In this document: piece after piece, positions 1-4,989 of the stretch
Numbering within the stretch: position 1 is the stretch's first letter
How the letters are laid out: each line of letters starts with the position of its first letter
Origin: Candidatus Parcubacteria bacterium
GTDB lineage: Bacteria; Patescibacteriota; Patescibacteriia; UBA1558; GWA2-36-10
DNA length: 5,097 nucleotides
Assembly: GCA_023246135.1 (NCBI GenBank)
Contig: JAHFJB010000045.1
Coordinates: forward strand, 1 to 5,097
Reading direction: 5' to 3'
The notes under the pieces: generated by a model
What the model was told of the DNA's origin: nothing
What the model saw: the letters and a program-made list of their open reading frames with translations, nothing else
The model's database searches: none
Program-made: the position numbers and the translations under genes

Positions 1-1134
1 ACTGGCCAAGACCTGGTCGGCATCGCTCAAACAGGCACGGGCAAAACCCTGGCTTTTGGTATTCCCATGATACAGCGCCTACATAGTCATGGCGGCACCG
101 GACTCATCCTCTTACCAACTCGTGAACTAGCAATTCAAGTAGACCAGGCACTCCAAACCTTGGGCCGGAGTTTTGGTTTGCGCACAGCCATACTTATTGG
201 CGGTACTCCCATTGGCCCACAAATAAGAGCTCTATCCAATCGGCCGCATGTTATCATTGCTACTCCGGGCCGGCTAATAGATCACCTAAATCAGAGAAAA
301 ATAATTCTAGGCACTGTAAAAATATTAGTTTTAGATGAAGCCGACCGCATGTTAGATATGGGTTTTGAACCACAAATCAAAAAAATCTTGGCGGCTATGC
401 CCACTGGCCTGCGCCAAACCATGCTTTTCTCAGCAACTATGCCGGAGAAAATAACAAGATTAGCTAGAAACTACATGCGCTCACCGCTAAGAGTAGAAGT
501 AGCCCCAGCTGGAACTACTGTTGCCAATATAGAGCAAGAAGTATTTATTATACCTAAAGATCAAAAACTTTCTTTGCTAAACCAATTGCTATCAGAATAT
601 CATGAACGTATTCTGATTTTCAGCCGAACCAAACATGGTGCCAAAAAAATCACTAGAGCGGTGCAAACTATGGGTCACAAGGCTGCGGAAATACATTCCA
701 ACAAATCCCTAGCCCAACGCACCAAGGCCCTGCATGATTTCAAATCAGGATACATCAGAATCTTGGTAGCCACTGATATTGCTTCACGCGGCATTGATGT
801 CCAAGATATAGAAGTAGTTATTAATTATGATTTGCCCGATAACCCCGAGGATTATGTGCATCGTATTGGCCGTACTGGCCGAGCCGGCAAGAGCGGCCGA
901 GCCATATCTTTTGTAGCGCCCGATCAAAAAAGAGACATCTTCACTATTGAACAGTTGATACGCACGCGCTTGCAAGTGAAACCTCTCCCTACCTTACAAA
1001 AACACATTGCTATGCCTAAAGAATCTGAACGACCAAGATGGGGTAACAATAGTACTTCCAGACCCAAAAGAAATTTTGCTTCTAAAAATCGTGGCCGCCA
1101 ACCTTTTAGGCGCAGCCGCCAAAACAGCAGCTAA
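1..1134 (+). CDS. DEAD-box ATP-dependent RNA helicase (RhlE-like), N-terminus missing
   Basis: ATP-dependent RNA helicase that would remodel RNA duplexes or RNPs in the cytoplasm (ribosome assembly or mRNA turnover in related proteins). The frame is open from base 1, so the gene begins upstream; ATG 67 is an internal Met because motif I lies before it. The visible 377 residues show motif I AQTGTGKT (9-16), Ia PTRELA (39-44), Ib TPGR (88-91), II DEAD (112-115), III SAT (144-146), IV LIFS (205-208), V ATDIASRGID (257-266) and VI HRIGRTGRAG (287-296). Both RecA-like domains are therefore complete apart from the start of the first; the Q motif is outside the window. A basic, Arg/Lys/Ser/Asn-rich tail follows (about 330-377), typical of RNA-binding extensions in this family. 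The subfamily resembles RhlE, but bacterial DEAD-box paralogues are hard to separate by eye. It ends at TAA, just before a terminator. Confidence 0.96.
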   Translation, partial: TGQDLVGIAQTGTGKTLAFGIPMIQRLHSHGGTGLILLPTRELAIQVDQALQTLGRSFGLRTAILIGGTPIGPQIRALSNRPHVIIATPGRLIDHLNQRKIILGTVKILVLDEADRMLDMGFEPQIKKILAAMPTGLRQTMLFSATMPEKITRLARNYMRSPLRVEVAPAGTTVANIEQEVFIIPKDQKLSLLNQLLSEYHERILIFSRTKHGAKKITRAVQTMGHKAAEIHSNKSLAQRTKALHDFKSGYIRILVATDIASRGIDVQDIEVVINYDLPDNPEDYVHRIGRTGRAGKSGRAISFVAPDQKRDIFTIEQLIRTRLQVKPLPTLQKHIAMPKESERPRWGNNSTSRPKRNFASKNRGRQPFRRSRQNSS

Positions 1135-1154
1135 CTTCAAAAACAAATTTTATC

Positions 1155-1194
1155 AAAAAACTACCCCGAGCATAAGCTGAGGGGTAGTTTTTTT
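1155..1194. terminator. bidirectional intrinsic terminator between convergent genes
   Basis: A 7-bp perfect stem, CTACCCC (1161-1167) with GGGGTAG (1181-1187), is flanked by six A on the left (1155-1160) and seven T on the right (1188-1194). It therefore gives a hairpin plus U-run on either strand. It lies 20 bases after the helicase stop and serves the convergent minus-strand gene too. The stop codon of that gene (1193-1195 on the + strand) overlaps the T-run. The inner bases AGC/GCT can add three pairs to the stem. Confidence 0.9.
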
Positions 1195-1312
1195 ATTTAT
1201 GCTTCTTTTTGGCCTTGGCCTCAAGCATCACTCTTTTGATTTCTAATCTCTTTTTGGTTTTCTTAGAATGTGTCTTCTGTTTTCTGCCAACAGCATGTAG
1301 TCTTTTTGCCAT
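1193..1312 (-). CDS. 39-residue highly basic small protein, possible RNA- or ribosome-associated
   Basis: Short open frame from ATG (1312-1310) to TAA, translating to MAKRLHAVGRKQKTHSKKTK followed by 19 more residues ending KAKKKHK. It has 13 Lys, 4 Arg and 3 His against only 2 Glu, and no Cys or Trp. That composition is typical of small ribosomal proteins or RNA-binding peptides, but I do not recognise the family and no function is assigned. Support for it being real: the frame fills the space between the shared terminator and an AT-rich promoter-like gap, its stop abuts the terminator, and its composition is far from random AT-rich translation. The C-terminal half (about 20-37) could form an amphipathic basic helix. 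There is no Shine-Dalgarno sequence upstream. Alternative: a chance frame in A/T-rich DNA, which I consider less likely. Confidence 0.7.
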   Translation of the reverse strand: MAKRLHAVGRKQKTHSKKTKKRLEIKRVMLEAKAKKKHK

Positions 1313-1330
1313 ATAGTTTACATAAATTTA

Positions 1331-1361
1331 TAAATACCAAACTAGTCTATCCTATTATCAA
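1331..1361 (-). promoter_or_regulatory. possible promoter for the 39-residue protein gene
   Basis: On the minus strand TTGATA (1361-1356) and TATTTA (1336-1331) are 19 bases apart, and TGG directly precedes the second hexamer, giving an extended -10 form similar to the stronger promoters elsewhere in this window. An overlapping TATAAA (1332-1327) is an alternative -10. The gene starts at 1312. Matches are imperfect and the DNA is AT-rich, so this is tentative. Confidence 0.3.
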
Positions 1362-1394
1362 AATAAAATCAATCCTTAGCTAGCCACTATATAT

Positions 1395-1568
1395 CTACAT
1401 CTTCAAAAACTCCATCAGCTTATAGACCAGAAAGGCTGGCCAAACTAGAGCTTTTAAAAATCCAATTAGACCCAACAAAAAAGTGTTAGAGTGTTGGATA
1501 TTGTAAATCAAGGCGCCGATAAAAGCCAAGCCATAAACACCACTAGAAACTCCGCTGTTTTTACTCAT
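1395..1568 (-). CDS. 57-residue two-helix membrane protein, conserved-looking hypothetical
   Basis: Open frame from ATG (1568-1566) to TAG, 57 residues. The sequence starts MSKNSGVSSGVYGLAFIGAL and ends GFLKALVWPAFLVYKLMEFLKM (residues 36-57). There are two hydrophobic segments, about 11-25 and 29-50, joined by a short turn containing IQHSN, suggesting a hairpin in the inner membrane. From memory, small hypothetical proteins with a similar VYGLxFIGALxYxIQH start and FLKALVWPAFLVYKLxEFL end occur in several bacterial phyla, but I cannot check this here and know of no established function. It starts 25 bases after the stop of the lipoprotein gene (2235-1594) on the same strand, so co-transcription is likely. 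A T-run followed by AATAAT lies just upstream and could be a weak promoter of its own. No Shine-Dalgarno sequence is seen. Confidence 0.75.
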   Translation of the reverse strand: MSKNSGVSSGVYGLAFIGALIYNIQHSNTFLLGLIGFLKALVWPAFLVYKLMEFLKM

Positions 1569-1593
1569 ATAGCAACATTAATTATTAAAAAAA

Positions 1594-2235
1594 TTAAAAC
1601 TTATACGGCAACCAACTATAGCCCTCTAAAATAGTGCGGGAAGTCATTTTACTGTGATCAGATAAAACAAAACGGGGTATGTTATTTTCTTGAAATAAGG
1701 TAAGGTATTCGCCTTGTGCATTCTTATCAGAGCCGTTATCTATTTTGCGAACATCTTTTGATAAATTATTATATTCACCTAAACTTATTTTTTTTGTGGC
1801 CCCATCAGACAAAGCCACTTGATAATATAAGTAGTCACTACTATTATCACCAGTATTCAAAACCATTGCCTTAAAATAAAAATATTGATTATCTTTATTG
1901 GTGGTAAATAAATTAGGTGACGTACCAACATTTAATGTATACCCCTCCAAATCTTGATCTGCCAATGAATAAACTTTGTGTATATCACCTGTCTCTACGT
2001 TTATTTTATATAAATCTAAACTAGTATATATTGACTTTGAAATACCGCCATCAGGGAAGGAACATAAACCAGCGGCTCGCTGATAGTACAATGGCTTAAC
2101 TACGATATATGCATATTTATTATCAAGGGTGAATACTCCTGGACTTGAAGATAAGGAAAGTATTGTATCTCCGTGGCACCTAATTGAACAACCAGTCAAA
2201 ATAAAAATTAAAACAAATAACGTAAAAAATTTCAT
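1594..2235 (-). CDS. lipoprotein of unknown function, 213 residues
   Basis: Predicted exported lipoprotein. The N-terminus is a short signal peptide with Lys2, a hydrophobic core (3-13) and a lipobox L13-T14-G15-C16, so Cys16 would be lipidated and the mature chain anchored to the membrane facing outward. The mature part is mostly short beta-like segments rich in Tyr. Segments such as LYKINVETGDIHKVYSL (75-91) and YLYYQVALSDGATKKISL (135-152) share the pattern of an aromatic strand, then Gly/Asp turn, then basic/Ile strand. This recalls the blades of TolB/WD40-like beta-propellers, but there are too few repeats for a propeller, so I make no fold claim. Cys20 and Cys58 could form a disulfide. 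I do not recognise the family. The start is supported by the lipobox and by a clear extended -10 promoter 27 bases upstream of the ATG. The 57-residue gene follows 25 bases downstream. Confidence 0.85.
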   Translation of the reverse strand: MKFFTLFVLIFILTGCSIRCHGDTILSLSSSPGVFTLDNKYAYIVVKPLYYQRAAGLCSFPDGGISKSIYTSLDLYKINVETGDIHKVYSLADQDLEGYTLNVGTSPNLFTTNKDNQYFYFKAMVLNTGDNSSDYLYYQVALSDGATKKISLGEYNNLSKDVRKIDNGSDKNAQGEYLTLFQENNIPRFVLSDHSKMTSRTILEGYSWLPYKF

Positions 2236-2262
2236 AGTTTTTATTTAATTTCAAAAATCTTC

Positions 2263-2276
2263 ATTATACCAAAAAA
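2263..2276 (-). promoter_or_regulatory. extended -10 promoter for the 213-residue lipoprotein gene
   Basis: The minus strand reads TTTTTTGGTATAAT (2276-2263): a perfect TATAAT preceded by TG and one base (TGnTATAAT), with no convincing -35 hexamer. The leader after the -10 is 27 bases to the ATG at 2235, A/T-rich and without a Shine-Dalgarno sequence. The T-run is also the U-tract of the hairpin at 2277-2307. Confidence 0.75.
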
Positions 2277-2307
2277 CCATTTCTCCATCACCCGACAGAT
2301 GGAGTGG
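2271..2307 (-). terminator. probable intrinsic terminator of corA
   Basis: On the minus strand CTCCATC (2304-2298) pairs with GATGGAG (2289-2283) over an 8-base loop. Outside, CCA (2307-2305) can pair with TGG (2279-2277) across a 3-base AAA bulge, leading directly into six T (2276-2271). It lies about 65 bases past the corA stop. The bulge makes it weaker than a textbook terminator. Confidence 0.6.
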
Positions 2308-2371
2308 CTCTTGATATTTATTTGTATTGAACTAAACACAAAAATTAATCATCATCTCCCCTAATCATACT

Positions 2372-3301
2372 CTACAACCACTTCTTCTTATAAAATATAA
2401 GGAAAAACACACCAACAGCCACAAAAGAAATAACCAGAACATAGACAAAGGCCAAGGGATGAGTAGCAAAGGGCAGAGCCACATTCATACCAAATAAACT
2501 AGCCACAATAGTAGGTATAGTCATGATAATGGTAAAGGCTGTCAAAAATTGGATAGTCCTATTCAATTTGTTGGTAAATAAAATTTGATAAGAATCACGC
2601 AAGCTTTTGATACTCTTCAAATTGACTTGGCAAATCTCGGCTGACTGACGGATACTGATAATCATATCGTTTAACAAATCATTATCCTCTTCTTCTAATT
2701 TGAAATAATTGCCAGGCACCATACCCTCAAAGACATTGCGCACTGGAATCAAAGCTGACATGTATTGATTGAGCAAATCTTCATACTTAATCAATTCATT
2801 AATATCAGCATCCGTGATGTTTTCAATTTTTTTCTTTTGGGAGGCAACTAGATTATTGACTTCACGAACGCGAGAAGTAAAACGCTGAGAAATTTTTAAA
2901 AAAATATGTATTAATAGTTTGGCTTTTTGATCAGTAGCAATAGCTAAGCTATTTTTCAAAATATCTTTAATCACTTTGTCCTCAAACAAAGCTAAACTGA
3001 TAAAATATTTTTCCGTAATAATAAAGGTGAGTGGTGTGGTGTGGATTATTTCTCTATCATCAATCTTCTCGCGAGGAATACGCACGAAAAACAACAAAGT
3101 TTTTTCTTGCCTCTCAATACGAGGCAACTCATGCAAGTCCAAGACATCTTGTAAGTCCAATAAATCAAGATTGGCCATCTTGGTTATCTTCTCTAAATCA
3201 TCATGCTCAAGATGACTGGCATTAATCCAGACGCCGTCTTTTATCTTTCCGATATTTTCTAGTCGATTAGTCTTGGAATTTTTAAAATATATATTTAACA
3301 T
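2372..3301 (-). CDS. corA: CorA-family divalent cation (Mg2+/Co2+) transport protein
   Basis: Homopentameric inner-membrane channel family moving Mg2+ (and Co2+/Ni2+) into the cytoplasm. The 309 residues match the usual CorA length (about 310-350). There is an N-terminal alpha/beta cytoplasmic domain (about 1-130), a long helical region (about 130-245) that would form the stalk, a first membrane helix (about 250-270) with the conserved Pro263, the signature GMN (271-273), a short outer loop, and a second membrane helix (about 283-303) ending in the basic KKK(W) tail. The signature reads FGMN rather than the common YGMN; Gly-Met-Asn, which forms the selectivity loop, is intact. The start is fixed by an extended -10 promoter immediately upstream, leaving practically no 5' leader. 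Whether it carries Mg2+, Zn2+ or Co2+ cannot be told from the sequence. Confidence 0.95.
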   Translation of the reverse strand: MLNIYFKNSKTNRLENIGKIKDGVWINASHLEHDDLEKITKMANLDLLDLQDVLDLHELPRIERQEKTLLFFVRIPREKIDDREIIHTTPLTFIITEKYFISLALFEDKVIKDILKNSLAIATDQKAKLLIHIFLKISQRFTSRVREVNNLVASQKKKIENITDADINELIKYEDLLNQYMSALIPVRNVFEGMVPGNYFKLEEEDNDLLNDMIISIRQSAEICQVNLKSIKSLRDSYQILFTNKLNRTIQFLTAFTIIMTIPTIVASLFGMNVALPFATHPLAFVYVLVISFVAVGVFFLIFYKKKWL

Positions 3302-3307
3302 GACTAT

Positions 3308-3320
3308 ATTATAACAAAAA
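3308..3320 (-). promoter_or_regulatory. extended -10 promoter of corA, predicted leaderless transcript
   Basis: The minus strand reads TTTTTGTTATAAT (3320-3308), a TGnTATAAT extended -10 box. Only six bases (ATAGTC) separate it from the corA ATG at 3301. Bacterial transcription usually starts about 6-8 bases after the -10 hexamer, so the mRNA should begin at or within a base or two of the start codon. No -35 hexamer is evident at normal spacing, and there is no room for a ribosome binding site. Confidence 0.7.
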
Positions 3321-3338
3321 TTATGGGATCAGGCTATC

Positions 3339-3373
3339 AAAAAATCACCTTCTTCCCCCAGGATTAGGTGATT
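3339..3373 (-). terminator. intrinsic terminator of the 134-residue membrane protein gene
   Basis: On the minus strand AATCACCT (3373-3366) pairs perfectly with AGGTGATT (3350-3343); the T-run then continues to 3339. The 15-base loop holds a further TCC/GGA pairing (3354-3356 with 3361-3363 on the + strand). It lies about 72 bases past the stop at 3446 and upstream of the corA promoter. Confidence 0.75.
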
Positions 3374-3378
3374 CTCTA

Positions 3379-3408
3379 CCCCGCCTCAACGGGGCAAGGC
3401 GAGGTGGG
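3379..3408. repeat. GC-rich palindromic hairpin in AT-rich intergenic DNA
   Basis: Three mutually exclusive stems are possible: CCCCG (3379-3383) with CGGGG (3390-3394); CGCCT (3382-3386) with AGGCG (3397-3401); and an 8-bp stem, CCCGCCTC (3380-3387) with GAGGTGGG (3401-3408). The 8-bp stem has one G-U pair that holds only in + strand RNA. No T-run follows, so it is not a simple terminator. Its GC content contrasts with the surrounding DNA and resembles interspersed intergenic palindromes; a related-looking one is at 4954-4977. Confidence 0.5.
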
Positions 3409-3445
3409 AAACTTTAGATAAATTTAGTTATGATGATTCCTTCAT

Positions 3446-3850
3446 TTATTTTTTGATAGCCTGGGGTACGGAAATGACACCAGAACCAGAGTTCGCCTTT
3501 TCATTAATTATGTTAATTGATTTGTCTACTACTTCGTGTCGCCCAAAATTTGGACCCGGCACTACCCACATCAATATCCATGTTGGCCAGATAAATATAA
3601 TACCTATTATCATTCTTATCATTAATCTCCATTTGGGGAAAATAAGGGACGTAATACTAAAAGGTAGTAAAAATAAAAAACCCACCATTGACACATAATA
3701 CATATAGCCATAAAATACCACACCGCCATTATTAATACCATTCACTACGTTGGGAAGCGATGCATTCATGAACCAACCTGATGCCAACCACAATATAACT
3801 GCGACCAATAGCAGGATAATTGAAGCCCTTCTTGTACTCCGTGGCGTCAT
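3446..3850 (-). CDS. three-helix inner-membrane protein of unknown function, 134 residues
   Basis: The family is not recognised. The chain begins with a basic stretch (Arg4, Arg7, Arg8), then three membrane helices: about 10-28, 44-70 and 76-97. Basic residues in the short 71-80 loop (Lys73, Arg75, Arg79) and at the N-terminus point to N-in topology by the positive-inside rule. That places the Asn/Gly-rich 29-43 loop and the 37-residue polar C-terminal tail (98-134) outside. The tail starts with the Pro-Gly-Pro turn at 98-100. The last codons (QAIKK) lie within one arm of a 16-bp inverted repeat, so the native C-terminus may have been changed by insertion of that element. It is a single-gene unit: its own extended -10 promoter lies 26 bases upstream of the ATG and a terminator follows. 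No Shine-Dalgarno sequence; the leader ends AAATTAAAAAT before ATG. Confidence 0.85.
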   Translation of the reverse strand: MTPRSTRRASIILLLVAVILWLASGWFMNASLPNVVNGINNGGVVFYGYMYYVSMVGFLFLLPFSITSLIFPKWRLMIRMIIGIIFIWPTWILMWVVPGPNFGRHEVVDKSINIINEKANSGSGVISVPQAIKK

Positions 3851-3876
3851 ATTTTTAATTTAATTATAACACTTTC

Positions 3877-3890
3877 ATTATATCAAAAAA
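3877..3890 (-). promoter_or_regulatory. extended -10 promoter for the 134-residue membrane protein gene
   Basis: The minus strand reads TTTTTTGATATAAT (3890-3877), i.e. TGnTATAAT after a six-T run. There are 26 bases from the -10 box to the ATG at 3850. There is no recognisable -35 hexamer 16-18 bases upstream; that space is taken by the preceding gene's terminator stem. Confidence 0.75.
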
Positions 3891-3909
3891 CCACCTCTTT
3901 GTAGATGGT
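3885..3909 (-). terminator. intrinsic terminator of the DUF333 lipoprotein operon
   Basis: On the minus strand ACCATCT (3909-3903) pairs with AGGTGGT (3896-3890) over a 6-base loop (7 bp, one U-G pair in RNA), followed by a continuous T-run to 3885. It begins about 20 bases after the stop codon at 3929. Its last T bases are also the first bases of the next gene's extended -10 element. Confidence 0.8.
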
Positions 3910-3928
3910 CTTTTCAATGGGACCGCCT

Positions 3929-4399
3929 TTATGGCACCTCTACATTTCCGGCACTGGGATTAGGATCGTGGGGATCTGGACAAGCGCCATCAAAATTTGC
4001 CTGTGCATTGCAGAGTGTGCCATCAACTCTTTTACACATTGGCGTATCCGTATCAAGACCCTCGAGTCGGCCACCGGTAATAGCACAATAAATTTCTGCC
4101 TCACTCTGATAACCAGTGATTTTCAAACCACCCACCGGACATTCACCTCTTAGTAGTGCCCACTCTTCACATTGGCGGTTATCCTCAAAAAGGCAAACTC
4201 CATATTCACCAATTTTACTCTTGCGGATTTCAAGCATGCCACCTTTAACAATACAATTCGAAGATGCTGGGTTGGCTATTTGGGCGCTCTGTCCGCTATT
4301 AGTATTATCGCCCCTGACTCTCTGCGGATGGCTGAAAAAATAATTTTGACAGCCTGCTAGGATAAAAATAGCGCTAATAAATAATAATGTCTTTTTCAT
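3929..4399 (-). CDS. lipoprotein with tandem DUF333-type Cys-rich domains, 156 residues
   Basis: Signal peptide with Lys2-Lys3, hydrophobic core 5-13 and lipobox L14-A15-G16-C17, so Cys17 would be lipidated and the chain exported. A polar linker (18-42) follows. The next part, NPASSNC...GGMLEIR...EYGVC...CEEWALLRGEC (43-87), is a good match to the DUF333 consensus as I know it; this family of small exported domains includes an N-terminal part of some HslJ/META-type proteins. A second, diverged copy (about 103-140) keeps the spacing: Cys105, GGRLE, Cys122, Asp-Gly, Cys130, then GACP ending at Cys140. Each copy has four Cys (49, 69, 77, 87 and 105, 122, 130, 140), consistent with two disulfides apiece. 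The biochemical role of DUF333 is not established. The gene is 17 bases downstream of the four-helix membrane protein gene and ends before a terminator, so the two form an operon. Confidence 0.9.
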   Translation of the reverse strand: MKKTLLFISAIFILAGCQNYFFSHPQRVRGDNTNSGQSAQIANPASSNCIVKGGMLEIRKSKIGEYGVCLFEDNRQCEEWALLRGECPVGGLKITGYQSEAEIYCAITGGRLEGLDTDTPMCKRVDGTLCNAQANFDGACPDPHDPNPSAGNVEVP

Positions 4400-4417
4400 G
4401 ATGTTGATTTTAATTAC

Positions 4418-4885
4418 CTATTTGTGGAAATCCTCCTGGAAATAACTTCTGACCCTAGGCATGAGCGCTAAGGCGACTATTACAACTCCCCAAACCGCGA
4501 CAATGCTTTGCACGATAGTATGATATCCAATCCAGGATATTTCAATTATGATCCACATGATTAATATGAGGCCATAATAAACCAGCCAGGACCATGGCCA
4601 AGGAAAATCCGAGTAGACATTCAATTTTTTAAAAATCGCCCAAGCCGGCTCTCTGTACAGAGCGTAGGTTAAAAATAACGGAAGAATCCCAATAACAATT
4701 AATAAAATTAGCCCGGGTATAAAAAAATCTGGAAAGGGTGTGTGAGAAAGATCGGAAACGGGTATTTTCATAAGGCTGCCGTCGGGCTTAATGGAAAGCA
4801 AGCCGCCGCCCAAAATAGCCATGAACCCCATAAAGACCATTAAGACTGCCAAGATATGTATTTCAAAGGGTCTTTTTTCTGTCAT
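4418..4885 (-). CDS. four-helix inner-membrane protein of unknown function, 155 residues
   Basis: The family is not recognised by name. There are four hydrophobic segments: about 8-31, 53-75, 98-118 and 121-142. Between the first two is a polar extracytoplasmic or cytoplasmic loop (32-52) with PDGSL and a Pro/Phe-rich stretch (TPFPDFFIPG) leading into the second helix. Small hypothetical membrane proteins with a comparable loop and an FxIPGLIL start to helix 2 are common in bacteria, but I assign no function. The third helix is Trp-rich at its edge (FPWPWSW, 94-100). The C-terminus is charged (RVRSYFQEDFHK). It is first in a two-gene operon with the DUF333 lipoprotein, suggesting a shared envelope role. 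Its extended -10 promoter lies 29 bases before the ATG, and the leader (ending AAATTAAAAAT) has no Shine-Dalgarno sequence. Confidence 0.88.
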   Translation of the reverse strand: MTEKRPFEIHILAVLMVFMGFMAILGGGLLSIKPDGSLMKIPVSDLSHTPFPDFFIPGLILLIVIGILPLFLTYALYREPAWAIFKKLNVYSDFPWPWSWLVYYGLILIMWIIIEISWIGYHTIVQSIVAVWGVVIVALALMPRVRSYFQEDFHK

Positions 4886-4914
4886 ATTTTTAATTTAAAT
4901 TTCAAAACATCATA

Positions 4915-4928
4915 ATTATACCAAAAAA
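4915..4928 (-). promoter_or_regulatory. extended -10 promoter of the membrane protein/DUF333 operon
   Basis: The minus strand reads TTTTTTGGTATAAT (4928-4915), identical over 14 bases to the promoter at 2276-2263. It is followed by a 29-base A/T-rich leader. No -35 hexamer is seen. A second TATAAT (4988-4983), also after a T-run but lacking TG, lies further upstream and could be an additional start. Confidence 0.75.
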
Positions 4929-4977
4929 CCGCTCCTTTTGGAATGATTCTTTGCCTGCTTCGGCGAAGTTAAGCGGG
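4929..4977. repeat. intergenic palindromic hairpins upstream of the operon promoter
   Basis: CCTGCTT (4954-4960) pairs with AAGCGGG (4971-4977) with one U-G pair valid only in + strand RNA. CTTC/GAAG (4958-4961, 4965-4968) is an inner alternative. A longer-range stem joins CCGCT (4929-4933) to AGCGG (4972-4976); on the minus strand it would precede the T-run at 4928-4923 and could act as a terminator with a long loop. Its function is uncertain; in base composition it resembles the palindrome at 3379-3408. Confidence 0.4.
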
Positions 4978-4989
4978 ATTGGATTATAT

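Larger units (their letters stand above)
3330..3463. repeat. 134-bp element bounded by perfect 16-bp inverted repeats
   Basis: CAGGCTATCAAAAAAT (3330-3345) is the exact reverse complement of ATTTTTTGATAGCCTG (3448-3463); the arms are 102 bases apart. Pairing stops at both ends (3329 T/3464 G and 3346 C/3447 T). The interval contains an 8-bp hairpin (3343-3373) and a GC-rich hairpin (3379-3408). The right arm is coding: read on the minus strand it supplies the last codons (Gln-Ala-Ile-Lys-Lys, stop) of the 134-residue membrane protein gene. No obvious target duplication flanks the arms. A small transposon-derived (MITE-like) element or a long-range 3'-end structure would both fit. Confidence 0.6.

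Noticed and set aside
67..69. ATG 67 as the helicase start
   Set aside because: The frame is open upstream and encodes the essential Walker A motif AQTGTGKT before this Met, so the gene is cut by the window edge.
784..975. 63-residue minus-strand frame inside the helicase
   Set aside because: It lies opposite helicase motifs V and VI, which explain the sequence fully; it has no promoter or family resemblance.
2976..3225. Two overlapping plus-strand frames within corA
   Set aside because: Antisense to the well-supported CorA cytoplasmic domain; Ser/Lys/Asn-rich low-complexity translations typical of shadow frames.
3330..3463. CRISPR repeat pair or phage attachment site
   Set aside because: Only two copies in inverted orientation, no regular spacers, no cas or integrase gene nearby.
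3453..3698. 81-residue plus-strand frame
   Set aside because: Opposite the three-helix membrane protein; its hydrophobic runs mirror the helices on the real strand.
3905..4360. Plus-strand frames of 62-82 residues
   Set aside because: Opposite the DUF333 lipoprotein, whose signal peptide and Cys pattern are clear.
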